Source: JAEZPW01 sp035629075
Lineage (GTDB): Bacteria; Acidobacteriota; Terriglobia; Terriglobales; Acidobacteriaceae
DNA: 64,000 bases
Reading direction: 5' to 3'
NCBI GenBank assembly: GCA_035629075.1
Contig: DASPIK010000049.1
Coordinates: forward strand, 1-64,000
Each line of letters begins with the position of its first letter. Within the stretch, counting starts at the first letter, position 1. Under the pieces are notes generated by a model that made no database searches, was not told where the DNA came from, and was given only the letters and a program-made list of their open reading frames with translations. The position numbers and the translations under genes were made by a program. Below, piece after piece: positions 52,975-62,026 of this stretch.

Positions 52975-53826
52975 TCAGGCCGCGATGAAGTGCCCGGCTA
53001 TTCTGCCGAACGATCTCTGCCACACAGCCGCGACTAGCGCGAATTGGGAAGACAGTCGGACGAAGCCGTCCACGGTTTCCTCTAGGTCACGCCACTGCTG
53101 CGGGGACACGCCGCGAGCCAGCGCACGATGATCTCGCACAGGCAGTCCCACCAGCAGACCGAGCGTGCGCTTCGAAACCTCGTCACGCGCCCGCATGAAC
53201 GCCGCGTCGTTGAAGACCTTCTTGCTGTCCATCCACACGGAAGCTAAGTACCCCGGAAAAGGCGAGAGCGTCCGGTACATGCTCAGCACGGTTCGAGTAC
53301 CCAGAGTGCGCCTGATGTCGGAATAGATCAGCCAAACCCGGAGTCCCGCTTCGCTTTCATTCGGCACGTGCAGCGTCACCATTCGTGACAGCGCTGACGC
53401 CTGCTTACCGGCACTAACCCTGCCGCGCTGTCCACCGGCATAGCCCCTCTGCATAAGGCGAGCGAACAGAGCCATCCGCGCCAATGCTCGAGTAAAGGTG
53501 GCCACGATGGCCCGGATCTGCTCGATGTCGTTGTACGAAAACTTCTGCCCCGCCAGAACCTTTTCCTGGTCAGCGAATTTCCAGCCGTTACTTATGGCGA
53601 GGGAGCGAGCGAACTCCTCTAGAGCCTTGGAGGCAACCTGGAACTCCTTCGATCTTGCGACCGGTGCGAGATCGTCCCACATCACCTTCAGGTATTCAGG
53701 AGTTCCGGCAGAAAGTTTGAAAACCGTTGGTACGAACGGCAGGTCGAAGCTGGATCGAATGTCCGAGTAAATCCGCCTCAGTTCCGGCCCTACCTCATGT
53801 TCTTCATATACGCGCGTCAGCGCCAT
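52975..53826 (-). CDS. DehI-like halocarboxylic-acid dehalogenase family protein
   Basis: 283 residues. Two halves are related: EVGPELRRIYSDIRSSF with VPTVFKLSAGTPEYLKVMWDDL (about 11-53), and EAGLRVWLIYSDIRRTL followed by RTVLSMYRTLSPFPGYLASVWMD (about 160-200). This pseudo-dimer layout is that of DehI, which removes halogen from 2-haloacids through an activated water. The acidic residue in the second YSD is in the region of the catalytic Asp. Distant members may act on other substrates, so real dehalogenase activity is unproven. Confidence 0.7.
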   Translation of the reverse strand: MALTRVYEEHEVGPELRRIYSDIRSSFDLPFVPTVFKLSAGTPEYLKVMWDDLAPVARSKEFQVASKALEEFARSLAISNGWKFADQEKVLAGQKFSYNDIEQIRAIVATFTRALARMALFARLMQRGYAGGQRGRVSAGKQASALSRMVTLHVPNESEAGLRVWLIYSDIRRTLGTRTVLSMYRTLSPFPGYLASVWMDSKKVFNDAAFMRARDEVSKRTLGLLVGLPVRDHRALARGVSPQQWRDLEETVDGFVRLSSQFALVAAVWQRSFGRIAGHFIAA

Positions 53827-53950
53827 CGCTAGGGAGCCCTCATCAGGTGAGAGTCCGTTCAGCCCTGAGTAGTTGCCAAAAAGGAGAAACCTTCAGTTCG
53901 CGTATCGCGAAATGCTCGCGTCTCTGCGTCAGAATAGCGAGACAATCGCG

Positions 53951-54640
53951 TTAGGCTTCTTCGTCGTCCGCTGCGTGCCTGCGCAGGAGTTGCGGCAGGT
54001 TTTGGGAGAACGCCGACCGCGGAAGAACCATGTCACACCCGGCTTCCTGTGCTTTCATCTTCAAATCGCCTTGGACGTGCGACAGGAAACCAATGACGTT
54101 CGTGTGTTTCTTCAGCTTGCTCTTCAGCTTAGTGATCAGGCTGATCGGCTTGATGGAGTTGTTGTTCAAATCAACAATTACCAGCGAAGGCTTGTGCTCG
54201 CCGTTCTGCTCAACCCGGTCGAGGATGTCCTTCTCCGTCTTGACGAACTCGACCTTTACATTCAACTTTCGCGCGACCTCCTGAATCTTCGCTAGGAAAA
54301 AGAGGTCATCAACGAAGGCGAAAATCTTCGTGGCAGCAGAATCGTTTCGCGCCTTCAGCGGCTCCGGATCGGGCTGAACGTATTGAGTGCCGAAACCGGA
54401 ACCGCGGCGCACGCCACCGCGATTCTTGCCTTGCCCGTTCTGTCCCTGAATCACAGCCCGGTAGCTATGGTCCATCGGTGCGGTATAGATACCGCCAGTG
54501 TTCCGCTGGTTCTGATGATTCTTTGCGTTCTGGCCGGGTCCGCGCTTGTTCTGCTGACGACGCCCGCGGCGGCCTCTGCCTCGTCCTCCCCCGCCGCCGC
54601 TCGGACGGCCCCCGGAAGGATGATTCGGTCCAATGTTCAT
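53951..54640 (-). CDS. Gly/Arg-rich protein with degenerate receiver domain
   Basis: 229 residues. The first ~90 are Gly, Arg, Asn and Gln-rich with RGR/RGG-type repeats (GGGGRGRGRRGRR), a disordered stretch of the kind that binds RNA. Residues about 104-222 look like a receiver domain: acidic FAFVDDLFF, VIVDLNNN at the phospho-acceptor strand, Ser in GFLSHV. The invariant Lys is replaced (VLPRSAF), and the domain tail is acidic (DDEEA). Phosphorylation is doubtful. The combination suggests an RNA-linked regulator. I know no name for it. Confidence 0.75.
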   Translation of the reverse strand: MNIGPNHPSGGRPSGGGGGRGRGRRGRRQQNKRGPGQNAKNHQNQRNTGGIYTAPMDHSYRAVIQGQNGQGKNRGGVRRGSGFGTQYVQPDPEPLKARNDSAATKIFAFVDDLFFLAKIQEVARKLNVKVEFVKTEKDILDRVEQNGEHKPSLVIVDLNNNSIKPISLITKLKSKLKKHTNVIGFLSHVQGDLKMKAQEAGCDMVLPRSAFSQNLPQLLRRHAADDEEA

Positions 54641-55217
54641 ATGCTCTCTTTGACCCGCTGCTCAGCCGCGGGTGATTCGGTTTATGCCCTGAATGACTTT
54701 CCCCCGCACGTCGCGGTCGAGGCCTGCTTGTGCCGCTCATTCGCTTTAGGCCATGCTGCCGCGCTTCTTGTGACAGCAGGTAAGGAACCTTTCGCGGCTG
54801 GAATCTGAAAAATCTGTCCGTAAAGCGCTGGAACTGATGCGCGCGGAACGCCAGCACGGGGAGCGTGCGGCCGCTTGGAGGACAGCATGATGGTACCTGC
54901 GTCATGCTCGGGACGCAAGCTCAAACCGCCGCCCGTCTTTACATTCGATGCAAGCTTTCGACCTCAGAACGCATAAACTTACGAGCTTCACTTGCGTTCG
55001 GGATGAGCCATTCGCTTCGAGCACTTTGTCAAGCGCCCGGCAGCTCTGAATCCTGCTAACTGGTTGAAGCCGTTGGCCAGACAAACATTGGCCACGTGTC
55101 GGTTTTCCAATCCAGCCCCTCTACACTGAAACTAGACGACAAGATTTTCGCCCATAGGTTAGCGATTTTCCGACTGTATTGCCCAGATCGTCAGTCCATC
55201 AAACCTGCAGGCCCGGA
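54641..55217. other. Long intergenic stretch, no gene supported
   Basis: 577 bases. Frames up to 146 codons exist on the minus strand (54465-54905) but overlap the Gly/Arg-rich gene's own coding region and have no family features. Nothing else stands out. Confidence 0.5.
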
Positions 55218-55254
55218 TTGACGTATATCTGATCTGCTGATCTAAGATCTTAGA
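55218..55254 (+). promoter_or_regulatory. Possible promoter with 14-bp palindrome
   Basis: TTGACG (55218-55223) is followed after 17 bases by a perfect palindrome TCTAAGATCTTAGA (55241-55254) that could hold a -10 and an operator. It is about 200 bases upstream of the GGDEF-type response regulator. Low certainty. Confidence 0.3.
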
Positions 55255-55334
55255 ATTCATAGATTTAGTGATCCAGCGGGTGGGGGGAGTAACCGATGAC
55301 TAACATGGCTCGTTCGGCACGAGCCTGTATTTCT

Positions 55335-55367
55335 GCTGAGAGCTGATGGCTGATAGCTGAGGGCTGG
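55335..55367. repeat. Tandem 7-bp repeat (GCTGAKR, 4.7 copies)
   Basis: GCTGAGA, GCTGATG, GCTGATA, GCTGAGG and a partial GCTGG stand head to tail, between the possible promoter and the response regulator gene. Slippage could change the spacing. Confidence 0.65.
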
Positions 55368-55457
55368 CTTGCCCCAGGGCTGCACTAGCCTTCGCCCCTT
55401 ATTTCGGCTCGCTAAAGCTCGGACCGTGCCCTGCCGAAAGTATCACTGAGGTGGGCC

Positions 55458-56435
55458 ATGCGCGTGTTGCTAGCCGACGATGATTCAATCTCCAGGACAT
55501 TGATCACCCGCTTCCTCAACGTCTGGGGCTACGAGGTCATCAGTGTGGCCACCGGTGATGACGCCTGGAACGTTCTGCAACAGGACGACGCACCCAACCT
55601 GGCCATTCTGGACTGCACGATGCCGGGCATAAATGGCTCCGATATCTGCCGACGTGTGCGCGACAGCAAGGTCGGGCCTTACCGCTACCTGCTCCTACTC
55701 ACATTTCGGCAGGACCGGGAGGATCTCCTGCGAGGTCTCGAAAGTGGCGCGGACGACTTCATAACGAAACCGGTCGACGCGGCGGCACTGAAAGCCAGAC
55801 TTCAGATCGGCCGGCGCATCCTCGAACTTCAGGACCGCCTAATGCAAGCCGTCGAGGTAACTCGCTTCGAGGCGAGTCATGATGCCCTAACGGGGCTTTG
55901 GAACAGAGCCGCGGTCTTGCAGTTCTTACATGGGCAGTTCGCGAGAAGTACACGCGACGGCATCAGCGTGGCCGTTGCTATCGCGGATGTCGACCATTTC
56001 AAGAAGGTGAACGACACTCACGGGCATTTAGCCGGTGATGAGGTGCTGCGTGAGGTCGCCAAACGGATTCGTAAACCCTTACGTTCTTACGACTGGGTGG
56101 GACGCTACGGAGGCAAGGAATTCCTGATCATCGCTCCAGATTGCACATTATCCAATGCATTCTCAATGTGCGAACGCCTGCGTTCCTCGATTACCGGCAA
56201 GCCGTTCACTATCAACCGTACGCGAATCGAAGTCACGCTGAGTTTTGGGATCGCGACAACTGCCGAGAGCGGTGCACCCGATGAAGAGGGTCTACTGCGT
56301 GCGGCTGATCGCGCACTCTACCTGGCGAAAGAGCACGGACGAAACCGAATTGAGGCAGCCAAGCGCACCTCGCGGTCTCGTAGTGCTCCGCTTAGTCCCT
56401 CAACCGCGGAGAAGCGCACAGAGTTGGTCCAGTAG
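55458..56435 (+). CDS. Response regulator with degenerate GGDEF domain
   Basis: 325 residues. Receiver (about 1-120) with ADDDS, phospho-acceptor LAILDCTMPGI, Thr in LLLTFRQ, Lys in ITKPVD. A linker helix leads to a GGDEF domain (about 155-300). The metal Asp and guanine-binding segment IADVDHFKKVNDTHGHLAGD are intact and the inhibitory RxxD (R209-S-Y-D212) is present. The signature reads GGKEF (218-222), with Lys at 220 where Asp/Glu is required. It is thus probably an inactive diguanylate cyclase that could bind cyclic-di-GMP at the RxxD site. The C-terminus is Ser/Arg-rich. Confidence 0.85.
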   Translation: MRVLLADDDSISRTLITRFLNVWGYEVISVATGDDAWNVLQQDDAPNLAILDCTMPGINGSDICRRVRDSKVGPYRYLLLLTFRQDREDLLRGLESGADDFITKPVDAAALKARLQIGRRILELQDRLMQAVEVTRFEASHDALTGLWNRAAVLQFLHGQFARSTRDGISVAVAIADVDHFKKVNDTHGHLAGDEVLREVAKRIRKPLRSYDWVGRYGGKEFLIIAPDCTLSNAFSMCERLRSSITGKPFTINRTRIEVTLSFGIATTAESGAPDEEGLLRAADRALYLAKEHGRNRIEAAKRTSRSRSAPLSPSTAEKRTELVQ

Positions 56436-56559
56436 CAGGCAAAACTGCAGCCTGCCTGAGCCCCAGGCATGGCCCATGTCCCTTCGTAGCCTTGCATGGC
56501 GATGTCACGCGAGGTTGCTTCGGTTTTGCTAATATGACGTCTACCCTGGCCGGGCTGAC

Positions 56560-56931
56560 ATGACACGCGACCGTTTCAACGAACTCATTGAAGAAGCATT
56601 GGACAACCTTCCGGAGCGTTTTCGGAACCGCGTTCACAATGTGGCCGTCCTGGTCGAGGATCTCCCCCCGGAACAGTTGTCCCGACGTCGCGCCCCTCGA
56701 CCGCGTTCGATGCCCCGGCGGCTCGTCATGGGCGTGTTCATCGGCACTCCCGCAACACAGAAAAGCGTCTTCGATCAGCCCGTGGGTCCTGACTACATCG
56801 TGCTCTATCAGAAAAACATCGAAGCGGTCTGTCGCACCGAAAGCGAAATTCGCGACGAAATTCGCCAGACCGTGATGCACGAACTCGGTCACTACTTCGG
56901 GCTGAGTGAAGATGAACTGATGGACGTCTAG
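56560..56931 (+). CDS. Zincin-like metallopeptidase family protein
   Basis: 123 residues. VMHELGHYFGLSEDEL at the C-terminus is an HExxH zinc site with the third acidic ligand, as in the short zincin-like family (PF06262-type). Conserved PERFRNRVHNVAVLVEDLPP near the N-terminus. Proteolytic activity of this family is not well established. Confidence 0.8.
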   Translation: MTRDRFNELIEEALDNLPERFRNRVHNVAVLVEDLPPEQLSRRRAPRPRSMPRRLVMGVFIGTPATQKSVFDQPVGPDYIVLYQKNIEAVCRTESEIRDEIRQTVMHELGHYFGLSEDELMDV

Positions 56932-56933
56932 CT

Positions 56934-59225
56934 TCAGCGCACCTTCCACTTCGAAGACAGCGCCGCCAGCTTATCTTCCGTCGTGGGCTTCGCCGTTGGC
57001 TGCTGTTGCCGCGGGGGTGCTTGCTGCGGCTTTTGCGACTGCTGGCGTCCCTGCTTCGGTGCAGGCTCCTGCAGCGTCTTCATGGAAAGAGCGATGCGCT
57101 TTGTTTTCGCATCCGCGCTTAGCACTTTGACCTTGACGATCTGGCCCGCTTTCACGACGTCCCCAGGTTCCTTTACGAATCTGTTCGACAGTTCGCTGAT
57201 GTGTACGAGTCCGTCTTGGTGGACGCCGATGTCCACGAAAGCTCCGAACTTGGTAACGTTGGTCACCACGCCTTCCAGCACCATCCCGGCTTGTACGTCG
57301 GTGATCTCCCTGACTTCTTCGTTGAAACTTGGTGCGACGAACTTCTCTCGAGGATCGCGGCCAGGCTTGCGCAGTTCCTCGAGAATGTCGTTCAGCGTGT
57401 ACGTCCCAGCCTCAAGCCGGTTGCGATCCACCTTATCAAGAAGCTGCGGGTTCTTGATCAGCTCTTCTATAGGCACATCGAGAGTCTGCGCGATCTGCTC
57501 GACGATCTGGTACGACTCGGGATGGACCGCTGTCATGTCCAGAGGATTGTCACCGCCGCGAATGCGCAAGAACCCGGCCGCCTGTTCGAACGTCTTCGGC
57601 CCGATACCCGAAACCTTCCTCAACTGCTCGCGACAACGAAAACGTCCATTTTCGTTGCGGAAGTTGACGATATGGATGGCCGTGCGCTCGTTCACTCCGG
57701 CCACATAGCGCAGCAGTGTCCACGAGGAGGTGTTTAAGTCAACGCCCACGCGGTTTACGCAGCTCTCGATGACCGTCTCGAGCGACTGCTGCAATTGGCG
57801 CTGATCCACATCATGCTGATATTGCCCAACGCCAATCGACTTTGGATCCACCTTGACCAGCTCGGAGAGTGGGTCCTGGAGCCTTCGCGCAATTGAGATA
57901 GCGCCCCGGACTGTAAGGTCCAGATCAGGGAACTCTTGCCGCGCAACTTCCGACGCCGAGTACACGCTTGCTCCCGACTCGCTGACCGTGACTGAGAAGA
58001 CGCCCTCAAGCTTTCTCTCTTTCAGGAAGTCGCGGACAAATGCGTCAGTCTCGCGGGATGCCGTGCCATTCCCTATGGCGATGGCACGCACATCGTGGGC
58101 CAGGAGCAATCTTTCCAGCGTCTTCGCCGCGCTCTCGGCTTCCGCTTTCGACTTGTGGAGGTAAATAACATCATGCGCCAGGAATTTACCCGTCTCGTCA
58201 ACCACCGCGATCTTGCAGCCCGTTCTCATGCCGGGATCGATACCCAGCACCGATATGGGCCCGGCCGGCGGCGCCAGCAGCAGGTGCTGGAGGTTCTCGC
58301 GGAAGACCTGGATGGCTTCCGTATCCGAACGCTTCTTCAACTCGAGCCTGATCTCGCCCTGAATGGAGGTGTTGAGCAAGCGCTGCCAACCGTCTTCGAT
58401 AGCCAACTCAAGCTGCGGCGTCCAGTCGCCCGGTGCGCGCAGAACATGCGACCGAATCGCCGTAATGGCACGCTCCGGCTCAAGCTCGATCAGGAAGTAG
58501 AGCACCTTCTCGCTCTCGCCACGACGGATGGCAAGCATGCGGTGCGACGGAATTGTCTTAACCGGCTCGCGATACTCGTAGTACATCTTGAACTTCTCCT
58601 GCTCGTCGACAGCGTCCAACAGTTTTCGACTGACCACTATGCCTTCGTCGAACATGAGCTGTCGCAAGGCTTTTCGCAAATCGGCGTCTTCGCTGATCAT
58701 CTCGGCCACAATGTGCCGGGCGCCTTCGAGCGCGTCTTCCACGCTGCTGACTTCTTTTTCCGGATCGATGAACGTGGCCGCGAAGATTTGCAGGGTCTGG
58801 TTCGCTGGTTGCTGCGCCCACAAATAGAGCGCCAGCGGCTCGAGTCCCTTCTCTCGTGCGATGGTGGCTTTCGTGCGGCGCTTCGGACGATATGGCAGAT
58901 AGAGGTCTTCGAGTTCGCTCTTCTCGAACGTCGCTTCGATACGGGCTTTCAACTCGTCCGTGAGCTTTCCCTGCTCTGCTATTGAGGCCAGAATGGTCTC
59001 ACGTCTGTCGACCAAATCGCGGAAATATGTGAGCTTCTCATCGATATCGCGAATCTGGACCTCGTCCAAATTCCCGGTCGCCTCTTTTCGGTATCGTGCG
59101 ATGAATGGCACCGTGCCGCCTTCATCCAGCAACTCGATGACGGCAACGAGACCGCGCATAGGAACATTTAGCGTCTGGGCGATGTGCGCCAGTATTTCGG
59201 GAGAAAGGGATTTCCGGTCAGTCAT
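56934..59225 (-). CDS. tex: Tex family RNA-binding protein
   Basis: 763 residues. Tex-type N-terminal region (DEGGTVPFIARYRKEATG), YqgF/RNase-H-like domain near 330-450 (LGIDPGMRTGCKIAVVDETG), helix-hairpin-helix near 495-570 (CREQLRKVSGIGPKTFEQAAGF), and an S1 domain near 645-715 (GMVLEGVVTNVTKFGAFVDI). A Gln/Pro-rich tail of about 35 residues follows. It binds nucleic acid and influences transcription. Convergent with the zincin gene, only two bases apart. Confidence 0.95.
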   Translation of the reverse strand: MTDRKSLSPEILAHIAQTLNVPMRGLVAVIELLDEGGTVPFIARYRKEATGNLDEVQIRDIDEKLTYFRDLVDRRETILASIAEQGKLTDELKARIEATFEKSELEDLYLPYRPKRRTKATIAREKGLEPLALYLWAQQPANQTLQIFAATFIDPEKEVSSVEDALEGARHIVAEMISEDADLRKALRQLMFDEGIVVSRKLLDAVDEQEKFKMYYEYREPVKTIPSHRMLAIRRGESEKVLYFLIELEPERAITAIRSHVLRAPGDWTPQLELAIEDGWQRLLNTSIQGEIRLELKKRSDTEAIQVFRENLQHLLLAPPAGPISVLGIDPGMRTGCKIAVVDETGKFLAHDVIYLHKSKAEAESAAKTLERLLLAHDVRAIAIGNGTASRETDAFVRDFLKERKLEGVFSVTVSESGASVYSASEVARQEFPDLDLTVRGAISIARRLQDPLSELVKVDPKSIGVGQYQHDVDQRQLQQSLETVIESCVNRVGVDLNTSSWTLLRYVAGVNERTAIHIVNFRNENGRFRCREQLRKVSGIGPKTFEQAAGFLRIRGGDNPLDMTAVHPESYQIVEQIAQTLDVPIEELIKNPQLLDKVDRNRLEAGTYTLNDILEELRKPGRDPREKFVAPSFNEEVREITDVQAGMVLEGVVTNVTKFGAFVDIGVHQDGLVHISELSNRFVKEPGDVVKAGQIVKVKVLSADAKTKRIALSMKTLQEPAPKQGRQQSQKPQQAPPRQQQPTAKPTTEDKLAALSSKWKVR

Positions 59226-59376
59226 GGGCAGTTCGTGCTCATACTAACCGGAGAACGACGGAAATGTCCCTTTGAAGATTTCCAAGAAATGGTGTAGGCG
59301 CACGTAGACCCGAAGCTCGCCGGCCTTCGCGAGGGCACTCCTGCGCCCTCGCGGGCAAAGCTGATGTGAGGCTGCC

Positions 59377-60786
59377 TCAGTGCCCGTTCCCAAACGGCCG
59401 AATGCGAATGTAGGCGAGCACGCCCACTGGGCGCTCGCCGTAAATCGGTGTCAGGAAATCCGGCTTTCCGTAAAGCGTTACCTGTCCCCCGAGCGTGGTC
59501 GAGACACCGGGTATGAGGTTCAACTCTCGAGCATAGCCGGCCGTGTAAGCCTGGACTCGGGCCAAAAAGTGTTCGTCAGAGTCTCCTTCGGTACCCGAGT
59601 GCTCGCGAAGCAGTTCGCTCGTACGGTCCGCGTTCTCAACGCGGCCCCATATGTAATTGCGGTTGGCAAACTTGAGCGTGGATTCGAGCAGGTATCCATT
59701 GAAAATCTGGTGGTGACCGAGTATCCGGTTGCGGCCCCAGATCAGGCTCGTTGCCCAGTTGCCATTCTGGAGAGGCCGGTTGTACATGACCGAAGCGGTC
59801 ATCCGCTGCACGTCTTCATCGGGGTGCAATGACTCGGGGCTGTTCAACCGCGCAAAGGAATACTGCGCACTCCAGTTTCGTGCCGGGTTGATCGTCAGGC
59901 GGGTCGACCAGGAGTCGACACCGCCGCCATCCAGATCCCATCGATACTCGTCAGGTTCGCGCCCGTGGAAGCCAGATGTCTCAATCCTCACGTTCTTATG
60001 CGTTAATCCGAGTGTGAACACGTTGTATGCAATGTGAGTCGAGTCCTGTAGGTGGTGACCAAGCGGCGCCGTGGGATTTTCCGATGCCGAGATACGATGC
60101 GGATACGCGGTTGGCCCCATTGCAGGATCACCCACCGGCGCAGCGTACAACGAGAGCAGCGAATCCTCGCCGATCCTCATGTCATAAAGCGCCGCCAGTT
60201 CCATAAAGAAGTCATGTGGATGCTGACCGTCGACAATACCGCTGCCGTAAGCGGTTTCACCTTCCTGGAACAGTTCGGGATAGCGCCGGTTCGTCACCGT
60301 TGCCGGCTCAAGGCTGAACATCGCCCGCAACGTAAGAGTGCCCGGACCCGCCTGTTTTTGTGCCATTGGCATGAACCAGTTCGTCGAGAAGACTTTGTCC
60401 CCTCCGCGCGGACCGGACTGCTGAATGGCGTTGAGGAAAGCTTCACCGTGAAACATCCACCTCCACCCCCACTTGTCTGCCATGAGCATCGAGACTGGAG
60501 TCGAAACGGGTTCTGCGCTCGTGCCCGAGGTGCTGTGGTGAATGATGGACCGAATGAAGTCTTTCGGTGCCCCGTGGTCCTGTTCATGGCCCATGCCCGG
60601 CGCATGCTGCGCCGTTGTGCCGTGGCTTGTTTGAGATTCCTGTTGCTGCGAGCCCGTGGAATGTTGTTCGTGTTCGCTCCCGTGCTGATGACCAGAGCTT
60701 TGTGCAAGGGATACGTTGGCCACTGCCAATGCGAAGACAGAAACCAGTATGAAACTGTACGCTCTTGTGCCTGCAGTCTTCCTCAT
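59377..60786 (-). CDS. His-rich outer-membrane beta-barrel protein, possible copper-related
   Basis: 469 residues; signal peptide about 1-28. The mature N-terminus is rich in His, Gln and Ser (GHQHGSEHEQHS then HAPGMGHEQDHG), typical of metal-binding tails. The remainder alternates beta strands (TLTLRAMFSLEP, SLLSLYAAPVG, LGGQVTLYGKPD) and ends in a membrane-barrel-like segment. Such genes often stand in copper or silver resistance loci. A small Cys/His-containing exported protein is encoded just upstream on the same strand. No pump or oxidase is in view, so the metal link is inference. Confidence 0.65.
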   Translation of the reverse strand: MRKTAGTRAYSFILVSVFALAVANVSLAQSSGHQHGSEHEQHSTGSQQQESQTSHGTTAQHAPGMGHEQDHGAPKDFIRSIIHHSTSGTSAEPVSTPVSMLMADKWGWRWMFHGEAFLNAIQQSGPRGGDKVFSTNWFMPMAQKQAGPGTLTLRAMFSLEPATVTNRRYPELFQEGETAYGSGIVDGQHPHDFFMELAALYDMRIGEDSLLSLYAAPVGDPAMGPTAYPHRISASENPTAPLGHHLQDSTHIAYNVFTLGLTHKNVRIETSGFHGREPDEYRWDLDGGGVDSWSTRLTINPARNWSAQYSFARLNSPESLHPDEDVQRMTASVMYNRPLQNGNWATSLIWGRNRILGHHQIFNGYLLESTLKFANRNYIWGRVENADRTSELLREHSGTEGDSDEHFLARVQAYTAGYARELNLIPGVSTTLGGQVTLYGKPDFLTPIYGERPVGVLAYIRIRPFGNGH

Positions 60787-60874
60787 ATCTTCCCCGAGTA
60801 GGTTTCGTTCCTGCGTGTTCGTCGGCGCACACGGGTGTGTGCTCTGGAAAACGACTCGTTGGGAGGGGGAAACT

Positions 60875-61246
60875 CTAGATCCGAAGTACGAGAAAGCCGG
60901 GCGGAGAAGTCAGTCCGAAATAACTGGTTGTTTGCGACTGGATTTCCAAGGAGCGCTGCTGCCCCACAATACCGGCTGTTACCGGAGTGGCGCCCTGAGA
61001 CATCGCCTGGGGTAGCACCGGACGGTTCTGGTCCGAAGTCAAACAGCAGGTTGGCGCTGTGCCAGGAGACGGCGCATGGCCGGGACACTCATCTTGAGCG
61101 CCTTGCGCTGCATAGCTTACGGCAAAAAGATGCGGGGTGCTGCTGAACATGAGTACCGCGATCACGCCCAACACACCTACAATTCGAATTTTCCCGCACC
61201 AGACCATCGTCTCTCGCACCAGAACATCGTCGACCATCGTCTTCAA
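60875..61246 (-). CDS. Small exported protein with CC and His, upstream of the His-rich barrel
   Basis: Up to 123 residues; a start at ATG 61207 gives 110. A hydrophobic segment (IRIVGVLGVIAVLMF) is probably a signal. The mature part has DECPGHAPSPGTAPTCCLTS, with three Cys and one His that could bind metal, and Pro/Gln-rich stretches. Lies 88 bases before the His-rich barrel gene on the same strand. No firm family. Confidence 0.5.
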   Translation of the reverse strand: MKTMVDDVLVRETMVWCGKIRIVGVLGVIAVLMFSSTPHLFAVSYAAQGAQDECPGHAPSPGTAPTCCLTSDQNRPVLPQAMSQGATPVTAGIVGQQRSLEIQSQTTSYFGLTSPPGFLVLRI

Positions 61247-61470
61247 GGATGCTTTAGATGCGCGAGGCGCTTAAAGGCTTCTAGTCATCCTAGCCTCGGC
61301 GTCCTTTGAGCTTCGGAGTCGCAGCTCAGAATGGATCAGCTCCACCACTCAGGGTGATGGACTCGGGCGGTTGCACAACGGATGTTGGCGGGGTCGGATT
61401 CAGAAAGGGAGCGAATCGTCACTATGCGCATGACAATTCACTCCCGTCGAGACTCAACCGATGTGTTGGC
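61247..61470. other. Intergenic stretch with no gene seen
   Basis: 224 bases between the metal-related pair and the IPT relic. No start signals or protein patterns were noticed. Confidence 0.4.
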
Positions 61471-61780
61471 TTAGAGAAGTGGATTAATAACGATGTAGGA
61501 TGCGCCTGACACGCCCGAGAAAATTAGTTCCGGTCACGGTGAGCGTAAACCCGCTCGCTCCCGCAACTGCTGTCGACGGAAAGATCGATTGAATGGTTGG
61601 AGTGAGATTCACTGGCTGAGGCTTCAGATCCCCGCTACTTGAGCCACCACCGCAATAACACAAAGGCAAACAGAGCAATAAGACCGATAAGAATAGAGAC
61701 ACACGTCGTGGCAATCCGTGAAAATCAGCTCCCCTTGTAAATGAAGCCAACACTTTGCACTTCGTACACTGAAATTGCAA
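61471..61780 (-). pseudogene. Frameshifted remnant of a lipoprotein with IPT/TIG domain
   Basis: The open frame (stop at 61484) has a signal ending LCLPLCYCGGGSSSG, a lipoprotein-like site. Next comes the start of an IPT/TIG immunoglobulin-like domain: IQSIFPSTAVAGASGFTLTV then TGTNF. After TGTNF the frame goes off into LGRVRRIL. Removing one T from the run at 61520-61523 restores NFSGVSGASYIVIN, which fits the domain, but a stop follows at 61471. Proteins of this kind usually have several hundred residues. Confidence 0.6.
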
Positions 61781-61937
61781 GACTTACGTCCAGCACCGTA
61801 CCTAACGTGAACGTCGTGGAGCAGTGTACGTGCTGCGGCTCACAATGGATTACAGCAAGAGAAGCTACAAACGAGAGGAAGCGAACTGCGCAGGAGATGG
61901 TTCGAGTGTTAGTTCGAGCAGGAATTGAGACCTAAAA

Positions 61938-62026
61938 TGGTGCCGGGAGGGGGGGTCGAACCCCCACGAGGGGTGAACCTCGGCGGATTTTGAGTCCGCT
62001 GCGTCTGCCAGTTCCGCCATCCCGGC
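61938..62026 (-). tRNA. tRNA-Leu (anticodon CAA)
   Basis: Acceptor stem GCCGGGA (5' end 62026) pairs with TCCCGGC, followed by A and an encoded CCA (61938-61940). A long variable arm marks a class II tRNA. The anticodon loop CTCAAAA gives CAA (61990-61992), which reads UUG leucine codons. T-arm GGTTCGACCC. Confidence 0.95.

Noticed and set aside
54465..54905. 146-codon minus-strand frame
   Set aside because: Overlaps the Gly/Arg-rich gene in another frame; the Arg/Ser-rich translation is a shadow.
58095..58985. 296-codon plus-strand frame within tex
   Set aside because: Antisense shadow of a well-supported gene.
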